Origin: Desulforhopalus sp.
GTDB lineage: Bacteria > Desulfobacterota > Desulfobulbia > Desulfobulbales > Desulfocapsaceae
Direction of reading: 5' to 3'
Length of the DNA stretch: 6,466 nt
Assembly: GCA_023231425.1 (NCBI GenBank)
Contig: JALNVI010000110.1
Coordinates: 1-6,466, forward strand
The translations under genes were made by a program, and so were the position numbers. This document shows positions 3,249 through 6,466 of the stretch, one piece after another; positions within the stretch are counted from its first letter, which is position 1, and the number at the start of each line of letters is the position of its first letter. The notes under the pieces are model-generated. The model searched no databases, was not told the DNA's origin, and worked only from the letters and a program-made list of their open reading frames with translations.

Positions 3249-5849
3249 ATGCAATTCGATAAATTTACCGTTAAATCTCAGGAAGCCGTACAGGCGGCGC
3301 AACAGCTTGCACGCGACAATAATCACCAGGAGATTCGTCCCGTTCACCTTGCCATCGCACTGATGAAACAACCCGATGGCATCGTGGTTCCGGTACTGCA
3401 GAAGCTCGGGGCAGATCCTTCAATGGTGCTGATGGAACTAAACAAAGAGTTCGAGAAGATTCCCAAAGTCAGCGGTGGTGGCGCAGGACAGGTCTATACC
3501 TCCAACGAGCTGCAGAAGGTGCTTGACGGCGCCTTCAAGATTGCCCAGAAGATGCAGGATGATTTTGTCAGCGGAGAACACCTTTTCATGGCCATCCTGC
3601 AATTCGGCGGAGATGTAGCCACATCCCTGAAGCAGGGAGGTGTGAAGGGGGAGGACTTTCTCCAGGCACTTTCACAGATTCGCGGCTCCCACCGGGTAAC
3701 CGACCAGTATCCCGAAGAGAAATATCAGGCGCTGGAGAAATACGGGAGGAACCTCACTGATCTTGCCCGACAGGGGAAAATTGACCCGGTTATTGGCCGG
3801 GATGAGGAGATTCGTCGTATCATCCAGGTGTTATCCCGGCGGACGAAAAACAACCCTATCCTTATTGGTGAACCGGGCGTCGGGAAAACCGCCATCGCCG
3901 AGGGCCTCAGCCAGAGAATAGTCGAAGGAGACATCCCCTCCGGCCTGCATAACAAACAGGTCATTACCCTTGACCTTGGCGCACTTGTTGCCGGGGCAAA
4001 ATACCGTGGAGAATTTGAAGACCGACTGAAAGCGGTTCTGAAAGAGGTGGAAGAGAAAGCCGGGGAAATCATCCTTTTTATTGACGAAATTCATACACTG
4101 GTCGGTGCTGGAGCAGCGGAAGGGTCCATGGATGCCTCCAATATGCTGAAACCGGCCCTTGCGCGGGGAGAACTCCACTGTATTGGGGCAACCACGCTGG
4201 ATGAATATCGTAAATATATTGAGAAAGACAGCGCCCTGGAGCGGCGTTTTCAACCGGTACTCATCCAGGAACCGAGCGAAGAGGACACCATCGCTATCCT
4301 GAGGGGGATTAAAGAGAAGTACGAGGTGCATCACGGAGTACGTATCAAAGACTCCGCCACCGTTGCGGCCGTCACCCTCTCCAACCGTTACATTACCGAT
4401 CGATTTCTGCCCGACAAGGCCATCGACCTTATAGACGAAGCAGCCTCGCAGCTGCGTATTGAGATTGATTCCATGCCGGTGGAAATTGACGCACTGGAAC
4501 GGCAGAAGATCAAACTGAAAATTGAGCAGGAAGCGTTGAAAAAAGAGAGTGATGACACCTCGAAAAAACGCTTTGAAGAGAGTAAACGCAAGCTCGCCGA
4601 ACTCCAGGACAAGCTCAATACAATGAAGGCACACTGGACCCTGGAAAAGGATACCATTCAGTCAATCCGCGCCATAAAAAGCGAGATTGATGCCGCACAG
4701 GCAGAGGCTCAACGCCTTGAACGAACCGGCGACTTGAGCAAGGTCGCAGAGATTCGTTACGGCAAACTGATTGAACTTCAAAAGAAACTTGAAGCCGCGA
4801 ACGCTGCTCTTCAGAAAGTGCAGGAAGGGCAGATGATGCTCAAGGAAGAGGTCAGCGCCGAAGACATTGCAACCATTGTCGCCAAGTGGACCGGCATTCC
4901 GGTAGACAGACTGCTTGAAGGTGAAAAAAACAAGCTGGTAAACGCCGAGGCCGAACTCGGAAAAAGGGTCATCGGTCAAAGGGCGGCGATCAAAGCAGTT
5001 TCCAATGCAGTGCGTCGGGCGAGAGCCGGTCTGCAGGATCCGAACCGGCCGCTGGGCTCCTTTATCTTCATGGGTCCGACGGGAGTTGGTAAAACTGAAC
5101 TGGCGAAAAGCCTTGCCGACTTCCTCTTTGACGATGAAGGTGCGATGATCCGTATCGACATGTCTGAGTTTATGGAAAAACACAGCGTCGCCCGACTCAT
5201 CGGGGCCCCTCCAGGCTATGTGGGCTACGACGAAGGTGGTTATCTTACGGAAGCTGTACGGCGGCGGCCCTACTCTGTCATCCTCTTTGATGAGATAGAG
5301 AAAGCCCATCCCGACGTCTTCAACATTCTCCTGCAGGTTCTTGACGACGGCCGGATGACCGATGGCAAGGGGCGGACGGTGGACTTCAAGAATACTATCA
5401 TGATTATGACCTCCAACCTCGGCTCCAGTCTGATTATGAGCATGAATGAGGAGGGGCGAAACCGCGCGGAAGTGCAGAAAGAGATCGACAAATTGCTCTT
5501 CAGCAAGTTTAAACCGGAGTTCCTCAACCGAATTGATGAGACTATTATCTTCGACAAATTGGAGAAAAGGGACATTATCGCCATTACTGATATCCAGCTT
5601 GGGAAACTGGCGAAACGCCTGGCTGCCCAGGAAATAACCATTATATTCAGGGACTCCGCCAAAGAGCTTCTGGCAGAACACGGGTATGATCCGACCTTCG
5701 GGGCACGCCCACTGAAGCGGACGATACAAAAAGAACTTGAGGACCCGCTTGCCATGCTGCTCCTTGATGGGGAGCTCCCCCCGGAGAGTGAAGTCGTGGT
5801 CGAGGGAACCGCTGCGGAATTGACGTTCACCACAAGCAGCAAGTCGTAA
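3249..5849 (+). CDS. clpB: ATP-dependent disaggregase ClpB (Hsp100)
   Basis: Hexameric AAA+ chaperone that threads aggregated proteins through its pore in cooperation with DnaK/DnaJ/GrpE in the cytoplasm. It is complete at 866 aa (E. coli 857). Order of domains: N-terminal Clp repeat domain (about 1-145); AAA-1 with Walker A GEPGVGKT (207-214), pore loop KYRG (251-254), Walker B ILFIDE (275-280) and arginine finger region ERRF (331-334); coiled-coil middle domain (about 405-525), which distinguishes ClpB from ClpA; AAA-2 with Walker A GPTGVGKT (609-616), pore loop GYVG (656-659), Walker B VILFDE (677-682), NRID (760-763) and sensor-2 GARPLKR (818-824). No ClpP-binding IGF/L loop was noticed. 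All catalytic residues are present. AGGGG ends 7 nt before the ATG. Codon 150, near where some ClpB genes have an internal start, is GTA, so a short isoform is not obvious. The gene follows a terminator, with its own promoter and a possible operator. Confidence 0.98.
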   Translation: MQFDKFTVKSQEAVQAAQQLARDNNHQEIRPVHLAIALMKQPDGIVVPVLQKLGADPSMVLMELNKEFEKIPKVSGGGAGQVYTSNELQKVLDGAFKIAQKMQDDFVSGEHLFMAILQFGGDVATSLKQGGVKGEDFLQALSQIRGSHRVTDQYPEEKYQALEKYGRNLTDLARQGKIDPVIGRDEEIRRIIQVLSRRTKNNPILIGEPGVGKTAIAEGLSQRIVEGDIPSGLHNKQVITLDLGALVAGAKYRGEFEDRLKAVLKEVEEKAGEIILFIDEIHTLVGAGAAEGSMDASNMLKPALARGELHCIGATTLDEYRKYIEKDSALERRFQPVLIQEPSEEDTIAILRGIKEKYEVHHGVRIKDSATVAAVTLSNRYITDRFLPDKAIDLIDEAASQLRIEIDSMPVEIDALERQKIKLKIEQEALKKESDDTSKKRFEESKRKLAELQDKLNTMKAHWTLEKDTIQSIRAIKSEIDAAQAEAQRLERTGDLSKVAEIRYGKLIELQKKLEAANAALQKVQEGQMMLKEEVSAEDIATIVAKWTGIPVDRLLEGEKNKLVNAEAELGKRVIGQRAAIKAVSNAVRRARAGLQDPNRPLGSFIFMGPTGVGKTELAKSLADFLFDDEGAMIRIDMSEFMEKHSVARLIGAPPGYVGYDEGGYLTEAVRRRPYSVILFDEIEKAHPDVFNILLQVLDDGRMTDGKGRTVDFKNTIMIMTSNLGSSLIMSMNEEGRNRAEVQKEIDKLLFSKFKPEFLNRIDETIIFDKLEKRDIIAITDIQLGKLAKRLAAQEITIIFRDSAKELLAEHGYDPTFGARPLKRTIQKELEDPLAMLLLDGELPPESEVVVEGTAAELTFTTSSKS

Positions 5850-5916
5850 AACTCTTTACTCCTGAGGGCAGCTGGTTTACAAAACCTTTTGCAGGAAAAA
5901 AGCAATCACCCCCACC

Positions 5917-5958
5917 TGCCGGACAGGCTGTGAATTTAGAAAGCAGACCTGTCCGGCA
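5917..5958 (+). promoter_or_regulatory. Long-stem hairpin in the clpB-downstream gene spacer
   Basis: TGCCGGACAGG (5917-5927) pairs perfectly with CCTGTCCGGCA (5948-5958). CTG/CAG (5928-5930/5944-5946) adds three pairs past a bulged A. The tail is TTATTTC, a poor U-run, and the Shine-Dalgarno of the next gene begins 8 nt later. It could be a weak clpB terminator or attenuator, or a leader structure affecting translation of the next gene. Confidence 0.6.
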
Positions 5959-5975
5959 TTATTTCAGGAGAACGT

Positions 5976-6269
5976 ATGAACGAAACAATTGATGACCTCA
6001 CCATGAACTACGAGGAAGAGGGTGTTCTCATCGTCAAAGAAACGGGCAAGGAAGTCCTTTCTAAAGGTGCATGGGCAACTCTTCTCTACCGCTACAATGA
6101 TCTTGACCGCAAGACCGGCGAGTATGGCAAAGATAAATACTCCATCCGTCGCTATCAAAAGCAGCAGGGAGAGTATCGTCAGAAGTCTAAATTTAACATC
6201 TCAAGTGCCGACCAGGCGAAAAAGATCATCGCCGCGCTTTCTTCCTGGATAGATGAAGAGAAAGAATAA
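5976..6269 (+). CDS. Conserved hypothetical protein, 97 aa, possibly PC4/YdbC-like nucleic-acid-binding fold
   Basis: I do not assign a function. AGGAG (5966-5970) lies 5 nt before the ATG, and the protein has coherent character: an acidic N-terminus (1-17), likely beta strands GVLIVKE (16-22) and ATLLYRY (34-40), a strongly basic stretch with KYSIRRYQKQQGEYRQKSKF (54-73), and a C-terminal amphipathic helix (about 77-94) ending in an acidic DEEKE. No cysteines, signal peptide or membrane segment are visible. The pattern of basic strands followed by one helix recalls the PC4/YdbC single-strand-binding fold, but this is a guess from layout, not from a recognised motif. It resembles small proteins I associate with deltaproteobacteria. 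It lies 126 bases after clpB with a hairpin between, so cotranscription is uncertain. Confidence 0.85.
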   Translation: MNETIDDLTMNYEEEGVLIVKETGKEVLSKGAWATLLYRYNDLDRKTGEYGKDKYSIRRYQKQQGEYRQKSKFNISSADQAKKIIAALSSWIDEEKE

Positions 6270-6289
6270 CAGCGAAATAACATGGTGAT

Positions 6290-6324
6290 AAGGAGAAAAA
6301 GCACTCCTTGTGTCTTTTCTCCTT
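6290..6324 (+). terminator. Terminator-like hairpin after the 97-aa gene
   Basis: AAGGAGAAAA (6290-6299) and TTTTCTCCTT (6315-6324) are perfect inverted repeats. Inside the loop GCAC/GTGT can pair after one mismatch. The following sequence, GATCTTTATTCTT, is T-rich but not a clean run, so termination may be partial. Position 20 bases after the stop codon supports the call. Confidence 0.6.
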
Positions 6325-6417
6325 GATCTTTATTCTTCAACCCCGTATATTCCCGCCTTCGTTGCAGATGATCTGGGCAAAACGCCACAGAGAACCTGCA
6401 GGGAGATTAGAAAAGAG

Positions 6418-6448
6418 TTGACAGGATGGATCAGAAATGATATATACT
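6418..6448 (+). promoter_or_regulatory. Strong sigma-70 promoter at right edge
   Basis: Perfect TTGACA (6418-6423), a 17-base spacer and TATATA (6441-6446); TATACT (6443-6448) is an alternative -10. A C/G-rich segment (CTGCCAGC) follows. The transcribed gene lies beyond the window. The near-consensus boxes and GC-rich discriminator would suit a stable RNA operon, which is inference only. Confidence 0.7.
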
Positions 6449-6466
6449 GCCAGCTCGCTGAACGCA

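Noticed and set aside
4662..5729. Minus-strand 355-codon frame antisense to clpB, and similar frames at 3831-4634 and 5270-5905
   Set aside because: Composition-driven shadows of the ClpB coding frame without ribosome binding sites or domains.
5874..5890. Terminator directly after clpB (GGTTT/AAACC with TTTT)
   Set aside because: Only a 5-bp A/T-rich stem with a three-base loop; too weak to support.

Overview
The window reads as a bacterial chromosome of roughly even base composition. The best guess is an anaerobic Desulfobacterota (deltaproteobacterial) lineage, perhaps Desulfobulbales-like. This is inferred from the HesB-like selenoprotein, the mixed-type phosphofructokinase and a small conserved protein that resembles ones I associate with that group. 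No rRNA or other marker is present to confirm it. No mobile element or CRISPR array is visible.

Left part, minus strand (1-1611): a phosphofructokinase gene (pfkA type, GGDG plus PKTIDND signature) overlaps by 14 bases the start of a HhH-GPD base-excision DNA glycosylase. The glycosylase resembles Helicobacter MagIII / endonuclease III-like proteins and runs off the left edge. The two look translationally coupled. A 492-base divergent intergenic region follows.

Centre, plus strand (about 1800-3122): this is the most interesting part. Two tandem genes encode 109-residue A-type (IscA/HesB-like) iron-sulfur proteins about 79% identical to each other. The first has an in-frame TGA at codon 36, exactly where the second has the conserved cysteine. 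A 7-bp hairpin with a UGGAU loop sits 25 nt after that TGA, as expected for a bacterial SECIS element. The first gene is therefore read as a selenoprotein of 109 residues, not as a pseudogene or a 69-residue ORF. The duplication covers more than the coding region: an upstream promoter-like block, a leader hairpin and the terminator are all recognisably shared. The terminators keep their structure through paired base changes. This gives a selenocysteine/cysteine pair of separately controlled transcription units.

Right part, plus strand: clpB (866 aa, complete, all AAA+ motifs intact) starts after the second terminator. Its likely promoter is preceded by a perfect 9-4-9 inverted repeat plus a third half-site, a good candidate operator. 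Downstream, a 97-residue basic/acidic conserved protein of unknown function has its own strong ribosome binding site just after an 11-bp hairpin. A terminator-like hairpin follows it, and the window ends with a very good sigma-70 promoter whose transcript lies outside.

Functionally the window combines glycolysis, DNA repair, Fe-S cluster handling and protein disaggregation. The last two fit a stress or redox theme, but the terminators indicate that the genes are transcribed as separate units.
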